NCBI GenBank assembly: GCA_005881825.1 | Contig: VBEO01000074.1 | Span: forward strand, 1 to 64,000 | DNA from: Chloroflexota bacterium | GTDB lineage: Bacteria > Chloroflexota > Dormibacteria > Dormibacterales > Dormibacteraceae | Reading direction: 5' to 3' | DNA: 64,000 bases | Part shown: positions 7,617 to 17,459 of the stretch, piece by piece | How positions within the stretch are numbered: the first letter of the stretch is position 1 | Layout: each line of letters starts with the position of its first letter | The notes under the pieces: generated by a model | Databases searched by the model: none | What the model saw: only the letters and a program-made list of their open reading frames with translations | Told to the model about the DNA's origin: nothing | Program-made: the position numbers and the translations under genes

Positions 7617-7942
7617 AGCTTTTCGAACTGGGCGACGTCGAGCACGATTACGGTGGCGCCCCCGACCTGGACCTCGACCGGGTAGGGCATCAGCATCTCG
7701 CCGGGTTCCACCATGGGCGGCATCGGAGTCAGGAAGCGCGAGCGCTCTCGGCAGTTCTCGCGGATCACGCCCAGCACCTGCTCGATCTTCTCCTCGTCGA
7801 CCGCGCTCAGCAGCGTGGCGTTCCCTTGCTGCAGGAAGCCTCCCACCGAGTTGAGCCGGGTGACGCTGATCCCGGCGGCCGACAGCGCCTGCACCGTCTG
7901 GCCGGCATCCTCGCCCTGAACGATGGCGATTACGAGCTTGAT
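7613..7942 (-). CDS. darA: DarA/YaaQ-family PII-like cyclic-di-AMP receptor
   Basis: Starting at 7942 the product is 109 residues, the usual length of this family, and begins (M)KLVIAIVQGEDAGQTVQAL with SVGGFLQQGNATLLSAVDE following, both typical of DarA. The fold is PII-like, and the known members bind c-di-AMP. No ATG, GTG or TTG exists at the right place: the codon before KLV is ATC, with AAGAGG eight bases upstream, inside the 3' end of tmk (13-base overlap). Either ATC is a rare start codon here or the start is far upstream. The tmk-darA neighbourhood is the same as in Bacillota, which supports the identity. Confidence 0.85.
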   Translation of the reverse strand: MKLVIAIVQGEDAGQTVQALSAAGISVTRLNSVGGFLQQGNATLLSAVDEEKIEQVLGVIRENCRERSRFLTPMPPMVEPGEMLMPYPVEVQVGGATVIVLDVAQFEKL

Positions 7943-8523
7943 GGCTGCGACCTCTTCAGAAAGCCGGCCAGGTCGGACCTGACGATCTCGTGGATCGCCT
8001 CCGGGCTGGCGGTCGCGTCCAAAACCATCCAACGTTTGGGCTCCGCCGCGGCCAGGCGCTCGTAGGCCTTGGCCACCGCCTGATGAAATTCGAGCGGCTC
8101 GCGCTCGATGCGGTCCGCGTCCGACAGCCTGCGCAGCGAGATCTCTGGAGGCAGCGCCAGCAGATAGGTGCGATCCGGTTTCGGGAAGAAGGTCGGCCAC
8201 GAGGTTTCCAGGCCGCGCCCGCCGCCCTGGTAGGCGAGCGTGGAGTCGTGGTAGCGGTCTGCGATCACGCTCTCGCCGGCCCGCAGGGCGGGACAGATCT
8301 GCTCCGCCAGGAGCTCGGCTCGCGCCGCCATGAACAGATACATCTCGGCAGCTGGGGACATGGCGCGGTCGTGCAGCACCAGGTCGCGGATGCGCTCGCC
8401 GAGCGCAGTGCCGCCAGGCTCACGGACCACGACGGCTTTGCCGAACCAGCGGCGCAGCAGCTCAACCTGCGTGGACTTGCCGGACCCCTCGGGGCCTTCG
8501 AAGGTGATGAAGAGGCCCGCCAA
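7930..8523 (-). CDS. tmk: Thymidylate kinase
   Basis: 197 residues. P-loop EGPEGSGKST at about 9-18, the TMP-binding REPGGT motif at about 34-39, ADRYHDSTLAYQG at about 89-101 and a LID-region RIEREPLEFH. It converts dTMP to dTDP in the cytoplasm. The start is TTG 8523, two bases after the upstream stop. Length is slightly below the usual 205-215, with a short loop after GRGLE. It sits between the R3H ATPase and darA. Confidence 0.93.
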   Translation of the reverse strand: MAGLFITFEGPEGSGKSTQVELLRRWFGKAVVVREPGGTALGERIRDLVLHDRAMSPAAEMYLFMAARAELLAEQICPALRAGESVIADRYHDSTLAYQGGGRGLETSWPTFFPKPDRTYLLALPPEISLRRLSDADRIEREPLEFHQAVAKAYERLAAAEPKRWMVLDATASPEAIHEIVRSDLAGFLKRSQPSSS

Positions 8524-8525
8524 AT

Positions 8526-10070
8526 TCAGTCGACCAGGTCGGGCGACGGAAAGATGCGCAGCCGGCGCTGCGGCTCTTTGCCCGTGCTCCGCGCGACCAG
8601 GTCGTTTTCCGCCACCAGCTGGTGCTGCAGGCGGCGCACGTACGCGTTCTGCGGCGACACCTCCATCGGCTGCAGCGTGGCTTTGACGCGCCGGATCGCC
8701 TCCAGCGCCTCCTGCAGCGCGCGCGACGTCGCGGCATCCGGACGGTCGGCGCCGTAGATGCGCGTCAAAGCCTCTTTAACCTGCGTCACGGTGTTGCTCT
8801 TCAGGATGTGGATGGGCACGCCCGAGGCTTCGGCCTGGCGGATGCTGTCGGGCCGGCGCCGGTAGTAGTTCTTCAGCGTCATCACGATGTCCGCGCCGTC
8901 GGAGTTGCCGAGCACGCGCACGGGCAGCTCGAGGTCGCGGATGGCCTGCTCCAGGTGGCTGCGGCTGACGCCGTAGGGAAAGATCGTGCGTGGCTTGGAG
9001 AGCACTCCCGTGGTGGGCCGCTCACCGTTCGGCGCCACGGCCTGCTCGACGTTGGAGATGATCCGCCCCTCACGCGTGCGCACCCGGATCTTGGGCGTGG
9101 GCAGCGGACCGCGCAGCGCCAGGTCGACCACATCGGCCAGCGGCTGGTTGATCGCCATCCGGTCGCGATCCTGGATCTCGATCAGCACATCGAAGGTGGG
9201 CGGCGCCTTGCGCTCCAGCACCGACTTCTGGGTGCCGCGGCGGCGCGCTTCCTCGTCAGAGAGCGTGACGCTCTGGATGCCGCCCAGCAGGTCGTTGAGG
9301 ACCGGGTTGACCATCAGGTTCTCGAGCGTCTGCCCGTGCGCGGTGGCGATCAATTGCACGCCGCGCTCGGCGATGGTGCGCGCGGCGGCGGCCTCCAGCT
9401 CGGTGCCGATCTCGTCGATGACGATGACCTCGGGCATGTGGTTCTCGACAGCCTCGATCATCACGTTGTGCTGCAGCAGCGGCGTGCGCACCTGCATGCG
9501 CCGCGCGCGGCCGATACCCGGATGCGGGATGTCGCCGTCGCCGCCGATTTCGTTGGAGGTGTCGACGATCACCACGCGCTTGCGCTGCTCGTCGGCGAGC
9601 ATGCGTGCGCACTCGCGGAGGATGGTTGTCTTGCCGATCCCGGGCCGGCCCAGGAGCAGGATCGACTCACCGCTGACGACGATGTCACGGATGATCTCGG
9701 CCGTACCGCCGACAGCGCGGCCGACGCGGCAGGTGAGGCCGACGATGCGGCCGCGCCGGTTGCGGATGGCGGAGATGCGATGCAGCGTGCGCGCGATGCC
9801 GGCGCGGTTGTCGTCGCTGAACTCGCCCACGCGCTCGGCCACGTACTCGAGGTCGGCCTCGGTGACCGCCATCTCGGAAAGCAGGATCTCGCGGCCCGGC
9901 ACCCTCGCTTCCGGCTCGCGACCCAGGTCGAGGACGATCTCCAGCAGCTGCGCCGACGCCGTGCGCTCATGCAGCGCTCGATACAGGTGCGGCGGCAGGG
10001 CCTGCGCCAGCAGCTCCAGCTCAGGCTCCCAGCGCTGAAACGGAAGGTCGCTAGCCGTAGGAAGGGACAA
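8526..10070 (-). CDS. SpoIIIAA-like AAA ATPase with R3H-type C-terminus
   Basis: 514 residues. Walker A GRPGIGKTT at about 141-149, Walker B EVIVIDEIGTE near 215 and a sensor IATAHGQTLENL follow the SpoIIIAA/ycf45 ATPase pattern. The C-terminal 75 residues (ALQEALEAIRRVKATLQPME onward) match the position of the R3H single-strand nucleic-acid-binding domain in the long form of this family. The long form is common in Cyanobacteria, Chloroflexota and some Bacillota; its role is not established. The start is TTG 10070, inside the end of the GNAT gene (20-base overlap). The tight overlap in the pdxS-tmk operon suggests a housekeeping role. Confidence 0.85.
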   Translation of the reverse strand: MSLPTASDLPFQRWEPELELLAQALPPHLYRALHERTASAQLLEIVLDLGREPEARVPGREILLSEMAVTEADLEYVAERVGEFSDDNRAGIARTLHRISAIRNRRGRIVGLTCRVGRAVGGTAEIIRDIVVSGESILLLGRPGIGKTTILRECARMLADEQRKRVVIVDTSNEIGGDGDIPHPGIGRARRMQVRTPLLQHNVMIEAVENHMPEVIVIDEIGTELEAAAARTIAERGVQLIATAHGQTLENLMVNPVLNDLLGGIQSVTLSDEEARRRGTQKSVLERKAPPTFDVLIEIQDRDRMAINQPLADVVDLALRGPLPTPKIRVRTREGRIISNVEQAVAPNGERPTTGVLSKPRTIFPYGVSRSHLEQAIRDLELPVRVLGNSDGADIVMTLKNYYRRRPDSIRQAEASGVPIHILKSNTVTQVKEALTRIYGADRPDAATSRALQEALEAIRRVKATLQPMEVSPQNAYVRRLQHQLVAENDLVARSTGKEPQRRLRIFPSPDLVD

Positions 10071-10986
10071 GGCCTTTCTCGCGCAGAGGCTCCCTAAGAG
10101 CCAGTTCTTTGACCAACAGCGCCTGCGTCAGCAGGTTGGAGAAACCGCGCCCTCTGAGGGCGTCGATCATGTTCGCATCATAGTGGCGGAGGCTCGACCA
10201 GGCCGGGCCGCCGCCCGTGAGCCCGAGCACGTGGTCGGCCACGTCCTCGGCCAGGCCGGCCTCGGGCAGCGCCATGAAGCGCAGGGTGTGGGGACGTGCC
10301 GGCTCCGAGCTGCGCTCTACGCCGAACCAGGCCACCATCTCCACCCTATCGACCACGTACTGCTCACCTGGCTCCTGGCGCAGCCGCTTCCACTCCCGGA
10401 AGGTGGGCGCTTCCACGTTGGAGACGCCTTGAGGCGTGACCTTGCGATAGAGGTGGTAGAGCACCCGGTCGTCCTTGCCCCGCGCCGGCCGCACGCCGGC
10501 CAGGCTGACGTCGCGCTGAGCTTTCGGCTCCTCCGCGTAGAGCACGTTCTCGGTGGCGTACTGGCGGAAGCCCTGCATCCGGATCGTGCGCAGCAGCGGA
10601 TCGTCGAGGGGCACGCGAACGGTGAGCCGGAGCCCACCCCTGCCCAGTGCCCGGTTGGCGAGGTGCTCGAGCAGCTCGGGCAGGACTTCGTTGGGATCGG
10701 CGCCCTCGGCCACCACCAGGTTGAGGACCTGGAGCGTGGTGGCGCCGGGCTGCAGTCCGATCGCCGAACCCGCGCCCGAGGCCTGGGCGAAGCCCACGAT
10801 GCGGCCGCCGTCCTCCGCCACGTACAGCAGCGTGTCCTGGCCCAGGGGCAGCAGCGCCGACAGCGTGTGCGAGACCAGGGACCACAGGCGCACCGAGGGG
10901 GGCTGGGCCGAGAACACGGCCCCTGTGGCCCGGTGCAGGTCCTCGATCTTGCCCAGGTCGAGGACGGTGGCGCTGCGGACTCTCAC
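10051..10986 (-). CDS. GNAT-fold acetyltransferase-like protein
   Basis: 311 residues from GTG 10986, which overlaps the pdxT stop as GTGA. The N-terminal half has the GNAT pattern: VRVRSATVLDLGKIEDLHRA, then a strand GRIVGFAQA, then LQVLNLVV and a repeat of a second weaker acetyltransferase-like half (VDRVEMVAWFGVE through ALRGRGF). Genes of this type sit next to the R3H ATPase in related genomes as far as I recall (not checked). The classical acetyl-CoA loop R/QxxGxG/A is not obvious, so catalysis is uncertain. Confidence 0.6.
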   Translation of the reverse strand: MRVRSATVLDLGKIEDLHRATGAVFSAQPPSVRLWSLVSHTLSALLPLGQDTLLYVAEDGGRIVGFAQASGAGSAIGLQPGATTLQVLNLVVAEGADPNEVLPELLEHLANRALGRGGLRLTVRVPLDDPLLRTIRMQGFRQYATENVLYAEEPKAQRDVSLAGVRPARGKDDRVLYHLYRKVTPQGVSNVEAPTFREWKRLRQEPGEQYVVDRVEMVAWFGVERSSEPARPHTLRFMALPEAGLAEDVADHVLGLTGGGPAWSSLRHYDANMIDALRGRGFSNLLTQALLVKELALREPLREKGLVPSYG

Positions 10987-11564
10987 AGCGCGTTGACGAA
11001 CTCCCTGTGCAGGCGCAGGTCGCCCGAAAGCTCGGGATGGAAGCAAAGCGCGGTCAACCGGCCCTGGCGCACACCGACCGGCTGATCGTCCTGGACCGCG
11101 TAGACGTCGGCGGTGCCCGTGTCCTCCACGAAGGGCGCTCTGATGAAGACGCCCGGGAACTCGTGGTCCAGACCCTCGACGCGCACCGGCGCCTCGAAGC
11201 TGTGGACCTGGCGGCCGTAACCGTTGCGGCGGACGGCGATGTCGAGCAGGCCAAAGCCATGCTGGCCGTTCACGCCGTCCGTGATGTCCCGCGCCAGCAC
11301 GATCATGCCGGCGCAGGTGGCCAGCGCGGGCAGGCCCTCGGACAGGGCCTTGCGTACTGGCTCCCAGAGTCCCATGCGCTCCATCAGGATCGTCATGGTC
11401 GTGCTCTCGCCGCCGGGGATGACCAGGGCGTCGAGGTCGTCGAGCTCGGCGGGCAGGCGCACCAGGCGGGTGCGGGCGCCGATGGCTTGCAGCGCACGCT
11501 CGTGCTCCTTGAACGCGCCCTGCAGGGCGAGCACGCCGACCAGGGGACTGGCAGCTGCAGTCAC
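10983..11564 (-). CDS. pdxT: Pyridoxal 5'-phosphate synthase glutaminase subunit
   Basis: 193 residues, class I glutamine amidotransferase. VGVLALQGAFKEHERAL opens the fold, PGGEST is the oxyanion strand, CAGM near residue 85 carries the nucleophilic cysteine and FHPEL near 176 carries the His-Glu pair. It releases ammonia from glutamine and passes it to PdxS. GTG start at 11564 with GGGGGAGC upstream. It follows pdxS after 67 bases that hold a hairpin. Confidence 0.95.
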   Translation of the reverse strand: MTAAASPLVGVLALQGAFKEHERALQAIGARTRLVRLPAELDDLDALVIPGGESTTMTILMERMGLWEPVRKALSEGLPALATCAGMIVLARDITDGVNGQHGFGLLDIAVRRNGYGRQVHSFEAPVRVEGLDHEFPGVFIRAPFVEDTGTADVYAVQDDQPVGVRQGRLTALCFHPELSGDLRLHREFVNAL

Positions 11565-11583
11565 TCGCTCCCCCTACCCTCCG

Positions 11584-11603
11584 CCCTCCCCCTCTGGGGA
11601 GGG
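11584..11603. repeat. Hairpin between pdxS and pdxT
   Basis: CCCTCCCC, loop CTCT, GGGGAGGG: a perfect 8-bp stem filling the short pdxS-pdxT gap. A related structure followed by a similar CTCGGGTT lies at 20150-20168. It may tune the pdxS/pdxT ratio or be a dispersed palindrome. Confidence 0.55.
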
Positions 11604-11631
11604 CACCACTCGGGTTTCGCGAGACACGTCT

Positions 11632-12537
11632 CTACCAGCCTCTGGCCGCGAGCAGCTCCTCCTTGGGGATCTGGGGGATCTCCAGGCCGCGCATGGGCTG
11701 TCCGAGCCCGGCCGAAATCTCGGCGAGGACCTCAGGCTGGTCGTGGTAGGTGGTCGCGGTCACGATCGCCTTGGCCATCTTGAGCGGGTCCTCGGACTTG
11801 AAGATCCCGGACCCCACGAAGTTGCCGTCGCAGCCGAGCTGCATCATCAGCGCCGCGTCGGCCGGCGTGGAGATGCCGCCCGCCGAGAAGTTGACGACCG
11901 GCAGCCGCCCCAAGCGCTGGCATTCGGCGAGCAGGTCGACGGGCGCGCCGATCTGCTTGGCTTCGTGCACCAGCTCGGCGTGGCTGAGGCCGTGCAGGCG
12001 GCGGATGCCGTTGTTGACGGCCCGCATGTGGCGCACCGCTTCGACCACGTTGCCGGTCCCCGCCTCGCCCTTGGTGCGGATCATGGCCGCGCCTTCGGCG
12101 ATCCGGCGCAGCGCCTCGCCGAGGTCTCGGCAGCCGCAGACGAAGGGCACCTTGAAGGGGTGCTTGTCGATGTGGTTCTCCTCGTCGGCGGGCGTCAGCA
12201 CCTCGGACTCGTCGATGTAGTCGATCTCCAGCGCTTCCAGGATCCTGGCCTCGACGAAGTGCCCGATCCGGCACTTGGCCATGACCGGGATGGTGACCGC
12301 GGCCTTGATGCCCTTGATCAGGGCCGGATCGGACATGCGGGCCACGCCGCCGTCGCGGCGGATGTCGGCCGGCACCCGCTCCAGGGCCATCACCGCGCAG
12401 GCGCCCGCGTCCTCGGCGATCTTGGCCTGCTCGGGCGTGACGACGTCCATGATCACGCCGCCTTTCAGCATCTCGGCCAGGCCGGCCTTGACCTTGAAAG
12501 AGCCTTTGAGGACGCCGTTGCCGTTGGGTTCGGTCAC
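11632..12537 (-). CDS. pdxS: Pyridoxal 5'-phosphate synthase lyase subunit
   Basis: 301 residues, near-complete identity to family signatures: [18 protein letters not shown], the catalytic lysine in [13 protein letters not shown] and in [14 protein letters not shown], and [20 protein letters not shown]. Together with PdxT it makes pyridoxal phosphate from ribose 5-phosphate, glyceraldehyde 3-phosphate and ammonia (DXP-independent route), as a dodecamer in the cytoplasm. GTG start 12537, nine bases after a TACAAT box, so the mRNA may be almost leaderless. It is the first gene of the operon running to 6834. Confidence 0.96.
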   Translation of the reverse strand: MTEPNGNGVLKGSFKVKAGLAEMLKGGVIMDVVTPEQAKIAEDAGACAVMALERVPADIRRDGGVARMSDPALIKGIKAAVTIPVMAKCRIGHFVEARILEALEIDYIDESEVLTPADEENHIDKHPFKVPFVCGCRDLGEALRRIAEGAAMIRTKGEAGTGNVVEAVRHMRAVNNGIRRLHGLSHAELVHEAKQIGAPVDLLAECQRLGRLPVVNFSAGGISTPADAALMMQLGCDGNFVGSGIFKSEDPLKMAKAIVTATTYHDQPEVLAEISAGLGQPMRGLEIPQIPKEELLAARGW

Positions 12538-12546
12538 AGTGCCCGA

Positions 12547-12552
12547 ATTGTA
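12547..12552 (-). promoter_or_regulatory. -10 box of the pdxS operon
   Basis: TACAAT on the minus strand, nine bases before GTG 12537. No ribosome site fits between, which implies a leaderless or near-leaderless transcript. No convincing -35 box. Confidence 0.4.
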
Positions 12553-12584
12553 CCCACGGGCACCTCGCGGCTACCGTTGATAGC

Positions 12585-14198
12585 TTGCGCTCCCGCTGGC
12601 TGCCGGCGGCCGCACTTTTGCTGACGGCCGCCTGCAATCCCTTCTTGACTCCTCCGCCGGCGGTTTCGCACCTGCCGGCCAGCTACCGCCCCAGCCCCCC
12701 CGCCCACCGCGGCGGCACGTTGGTGCTGGGGGATTGGGAGTTCCCGCAAACGCTCGACATCTATTCGGCCGCCACAGAGGCCGATTTCCGGGCGGCGGAC
12801 CTCCTGTACGCGCGGCTGTGGGGCGTGGATCCCAGCCTGCAGCCGTACCCGGACCTGGTGCGCGAGGTGCCGACCGTGGAGAACGGCGACGTCAAGGTGG
12901 CGGCCGGCGGCTCGATGACCGTCGACGTCAAACTGCTGCCCGGCCTGACCTGGAGCGACGGCCAGCCCCTGACCGCCGACGATATCGTCTACACCTGGCA
13001 GGCACATCGTTCCGCCTTCGGCCGGATCGAGGGCATGGAGCGGCGCTCCGACACCGAGGTGGTCTGGAGCTTCGGTTCCGTCTACGCGCCCTACCTGCAG
13101 ATCGGCCCGCAGTTCTGGGTGCTCCCGGCGCACCACCCACAGCCGGCGGAGGTGGCCTCGGGGCCGTTCGAGCTGGCCGGCCGCGAGCCGGGCCACAGCC
13201 TCACATACGTCGCTAACCCGCGCTATCCCGACGGCCGCCACGGGTACTTCGCGCACCGGGCCTACCTCGACCGTCTCGTTTACCGCATTTACCCGAGCAA
13301 GACCGCGCTGCTGGCCGGCCTGCGTGCGGGTGAGGCGGACCTGGGCTTCAACCTCAGCACGAACGACCTCCACGACCTGCAGGGCATGAGCCGCTCAGCT
13401 CCGTTGGTTTTCACGGGCCTGCGCACAGAGTTCCTCAACCCCAACCATGCCGCCAACACGGCCACCGGTCAGAGCCCGCCCTGGCTGGACGATGGCGCGG
13501 TGCTGGAGGCGCTGGACCGGGCGCTCGACCGGCCGGCGTTGACGCATACCGAGCTGAGCGGCCAGGGCAAACCCAGCCGCGCGCTCTTCCCGAGCGCCAT
13601 GGGCACCTGGGTAGACCCCTCGGCGCCCGGCCCTTCGCGAGACCTGGCGGGGGCTCGCAAGCTGCTCGACGACGACGGCTGGAAGCCGGGTGCCGACGGA
13701 GTGCGCCAGAAGAACGGCCGCCGGCTCCAGTTCCAGCTGCTGGCCGCGTGCGCGACCCAGGCCGCCGACCAGGAGCTCGCCATCCTGAAGCAGCAGTGGC
13801 AGGAGGTCGGCGCCGCGGTCGACACCGCCTGCCAGCCCCGGTCGGCCTTCTTCGGCACCACCAACCCCGACGGGGCGTTCGACATGACGGTGTACTCCAA
13901 CCAATGGCTGCCCGACCCCAGTGCCTGGGCCGACTTCGCTGATGCGGGTGCGAATTGGAACCGCTGCCGCGACCCCGAGCTCGACCGCCGGCTGGCGGCC
14001 GGCGCCGCCACCCTGGACCGGGCCCGCCGGCAGGCGGCCTACCTGGCACTGCAGCGGGAATGGCTGGCCTATCACTGCACCATCACGCTCTACGAGTGGC
14101 CGGAGGTGCGTCAGGTGGCGGAGACTCTGCACAACTTCGCCCCCGCCGGCGGGCCGGCCGTCGACGGCTGGAACGCCGCGGATTGGTGGCTGGGCTGA
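12585..14198 (+). CDS. Peptide/nickel-type ABC solute-binding lipoprotein
   Basis: 537 residues. TTG start; N-terminus MRSRWLPAAALLLTAAC is a lipoprotein signal with lipobox LTAAC. The mature part has the family-5 solute-binding pattern: GGTLVLGDWEFPQTLDIY, LLPGLTWSDGQPLTADDIVY and many later landmarks ending in a tryptophan-rich C-terminus (DGWNAADWWLG). It should sit on the outer face of the membrane and deliver peptides or similar solutes to an Opp-type transporter. It is a paralogue of the protein at 18476-20149. It is divergent from pdxS with a 47-base gap. Confidence 0.85.
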   Translation: MRSRWLPAAALLLTAACNPFLTPPPAVSHLPASYRPSPPAHRGGTLVLGDWEFPQTLDIYSAATEADFRAADLLYARLWGVDPSLQPYPDLVREVPTVENGDVKVAAGGSMTVDVKLLPGLTWSDGQPLTADDIVYTWQAHRSAFGRIEGMERRSDTEVVWSFGSVYAPYLQIGPQFWVLPAHHPQPAEVASGPFELAGREPGHSLTYVANPRYPDGRHGYFAHRAYLDRLVYRIYPSKTALLAGLRAGEADLGFNLSTNDLHDLQGMSRSAPLVFTGLRTEFLNPNHAANTATGQSPPWLDDGAVLEALDRALDRPALTHTELSGQGKPSRALFPSAMGTWVDPSAPGPSRDLAGARKLLDDDGWKPGADGVRQKNGRRLQFQLLAACATQAADQELAILKQQWQEVGAAVDTACQPRSAFFGTTNPDGAFDMTVYSNQWLPDPSAWADFADAGANWNRCRDPELDRRLAAGAATLDRARRQAAYLALQREWLAYHCTITLYEWPEVRQVAETLHNFAPAGGPAVDGWNAADWWLG

Positions 14199-14261
14199 CG
14201 CTCGAATGACGTCGGGTCGACGCCGCTAGGGCACCTCTTACGCGCGCGTGCGCGGGTTCAA

Positions 14262-16262
14262 TTGCATCTCGTGAAACTGGCGGGCCGGACCAGGCTGTGG
14301 ACGGGCCGCTCGCTGCGGTTCCAGGGCCTCACGCTGGTGGGCGCGCTGCTGGTCGTAGTCGCGATCGCCAGCGGCGTCATCATCAGCTCGCTCACCTCGG
14401 CCGACCAGCAAAGCCGCGCCGCCGACGCGGCGGCCAGCCTGCGCTACAGCGCCTACGTCTACACCGAGCGCATCACCGCCGAGGAGAACGCCCTAAACGA
14501 ATACGAGCTGACCCAGGACGCCTCCAAGCTGGTGGTCTATGAGCGCGACCGCCAGCGGGTGGTGGAGGCCCGGAGCGCGCTGGCCCGGATGCCCGCATCG
14601 GGCACGGTGGCGGCAGAGCGGGTGCGCCTGCTGGCCGCCGCCGACGCCGTGCAGGTGTGGACCGAGGAGCTGCTGGGCCGGATAGAGGATCGAGAGTCGA
14701 TCCCCGGCAGCTTCTGGGACGAGGGCGCGGCCCTGGACGAGACCCTGGACGGTGAGGCGGGCATCTTCGATCTCCGCGCCGGCAGCGCGGCCAACACCGC
14801 CCGCGACGCCGCGGCTGCGGCCGATCAGCAAATCCTGACCTTCACCTTGGTCGGGCGTGTTGTCGGCGTGGTCGGCCTGCTCATGCTGTCGTGGCTGTTC
14901 TTCATCGGAAACCTGCGGCCGATCACGCGTCTGGCCGCCGCTGCCATCCAGCTCAGCGCCGGCCGCGACGCTGTGATTCCGACCGGAGAGGGCACGCAGG
15001 AGGTGCGGGAGCTGAGCCATGCGCTGGCGGTCTGGCGCGGCCTCATGGATGCCCGGCTCCGTCTCGCCGAGGACATGGCCGCGGTCAACGAGCAAGTCGA
15101 CCCGGACGAAGTGCTCGCCCGCGCCGGCCGGCTGCTGGCACGCCAGTTCTCGGCGGCCCTGGTCGGCATCTCCGTGTTGGACCCCGAAAACGAGCTGATC
15201 ACACACCTGACCACGGAACCCGGGCTGGGCCTGGGGGGCCTCAACCGGGCGCCGGTTCCGCCGGGCTCACCGGTCAGCCACTGCCTGCGCACGCGGCGGC
15301 CGATGCTGACGGACGCCCGCGACGGGCGCTGGCCCGCCTCGTTGACCGAATTTGCAAGCCGCTCAGGCCTGGCCTCGATGGTCCTGGTGCCCATGGTTTC
15401 GGCCGGCGACCTGGTCGGCGCGGTGGCGCTCGGGCGGCGGGTGGACCAGCCCGCCTTCACCGAGGCGGACCTGAGCCGCGCCTTGATGACCATTCCGCAT
15501 GTGGCCTCTTCGCTGAACGTGGCCCGTCTCATCAAGTACCTGGAGCACGCCAACCGGCACAAGAGCGAGTTCCTGGCCCACATGAGCCATGAGCTGCGCA
15601 CACCGCTGAACTCGATCCTGGGTTTTGCGCAGCTGCTGGCCGGCGAGGAGTTCGGGAGCCTCAACGCGCGGCAGCACCGTTATGTGGCGCACGTCACCAG
15701 CAGCGGGGAACACCTGCTCTCCCTGATCAACGACGTGCTCGACCTGACCAAGGTGGAGGCCGGGCAGCTGGAGGTCATGTCCGAGGTGGTCGGCTTGAAG
15801 CAGCTGCTGACCGGGTGCGTCGAGGAGATCGGCCCGCTGGCGCGGCACAAGACGCAGCGGGTGGTGGTCAAGGCGCGGGCCGACGTATCCGTGCGGTCGG
15901 ATTCCCGGCGCCTGCGGCAGGTCATCCTGAACCTGCTCTCCAACGCGATCAAGTTCACGCCCGAAGGCGGGGTCGTGACGCTGGAGACGGAGCGCGATGG
16001 AAGCGAGGTGCTGATTCACGTGCGCGACACCGGCGTGGGGATCCCGGCCGCCGAACGGGAGCGGATCTTCGAGGCCTTCACGCAGGTCCGCACCGGGCGC
16101 ACGCGCAGCGAGGAGGGCACCGGGTTGGGCCTGGCCCTGTCCCGCCGCCTGATGGAGCTGATGGGAGGGTCGCTGGTGCTCGACGCCCGGCCCGGCCGCG
16201 GCTCGACCTTCACCGTCCGCCTCCCCGCCGCCCTCGGAGCCGCCGCCCCCGCCGCCGTCTAG
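14262..16262 (+). CDS. Membrane hybrid sensor histidine kinase (HAMP-GAF-HisKA-HATPase)
   Basis: 666 residues. A first membrane helix at about 25-45, a roughly 150-residue external helical region (CHASE3-like), a second helix at about 195-215, a HAMP-like stretch (NLRPITRLAAAAIQLSAGRD), a GAF domain (about 275-420), HisKA with phospho-accepting His at about 443 (SHELRTPLNSILGF), then HATPase with N box (NLLSNAIKF), GVGIP and GTGLGLALS. No receiver domain and no response regulator gene adjoin it. TTG 14262 or GTG 14271 may be the start. The signal is unknown; it stands next to peptide-binding lipoproteins, so a peptide-related role is only a guess. Confidence 0.88.
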   Translation: MHLVKLAGRTRLWTGRSLRFQGLTLVGALLVVVAIASGVIISSLTSADQQSRAADAAASLRYSAYVYTERITAEENALNEYELTQDASKLVVYERDRQRVVEARSALARMPASGTVAAERVRLLAAADAVQVWTEELLGRIEDRESIPGSFWDEGAALDETLDGEAGIFDLRAGSAANTARDAAAAADQQILTFTLVGRVVGVVGLLMLSWLFFIGNLRPITRLAAAAIQLSAGRDAVIPTGEGTQEVRELSHALAVWRGLMDARLRLAEDMAAVNEQVDPDEVLARAGRLLARQFSAALVGISVLDPENELITHLTTEPGLGLGGLNRAPVPPGSPVSHCLRTRRPMLTDARDGRWPASLTEFASRSGLASMVLVPMVSAGDLVGAVALGRRVDQPAFTEADLSRALMTIPHVASSLNVARLIKYLEHANRHKSEFLAHMSHELRTPLNSILGFAQLLAGEEFGSLNARQHRYVAHVTSSGEHLLSLINDVLDLTKVEAGQLEVMSEVVGLKQLLTGCVEEIGPLARHKTQRVVVKARADVSVRSDSRRLRQVILNLLSNAIKFTPEGGVVTLETERDGSEVLIHVRDTGVGIPAAERERIFEAFTQVRTGRTRSEEGTGLGLALSRRLMELMGGSLVLDARPGRGSTFTVRLPAALGAAAPAAV

Positions 16263-16368
16263 CGCCCCTCGCGGCCGCAGCTGCCCTCCCCCATAACCAC
16301 CCACCCGGGGGATGTGGCCCGAGGGTATTCGAGGGCGCGGAAGGGCGTCAACGCTGCTTGTAAAGGCG

Positions 16369-16429
16369 GCAAGTGCCGGCAGTTGGGCCGCGAAGCACGA
16401 CCTTGGAGCGCCAAGTGCCGGCACTTGGC
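16369..16429. repeat. Paired palindromes, 42-bp spacing (locus A)
   Basis: A perfect 20-bp palindrome GCCAAGTGCCGGCACTTGGC (16410-16429) and an imperfect copy GCAAGTGCCGGCAGTTGGGC (16369-16388) have centres at 16377.5 and 16419.5, exactly 42 bp apart. They lie between the convergent kinase and oppF-like genes, in a 180-base gap that otherwise shows nothing I can name. Confidence 0.8.
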
Positions 16430-16442
16430 CCGACGACCTGCG

Positions 16443-17455
<1,013 letters not shown>

Positions 17456-17459
<4 letters not shown>

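Noticed and set aside
14235-14265. tRNA-like GGTTCAATT before the kinase gene
   Set aside because: No matching anticodon arm or acceptor stem around it.
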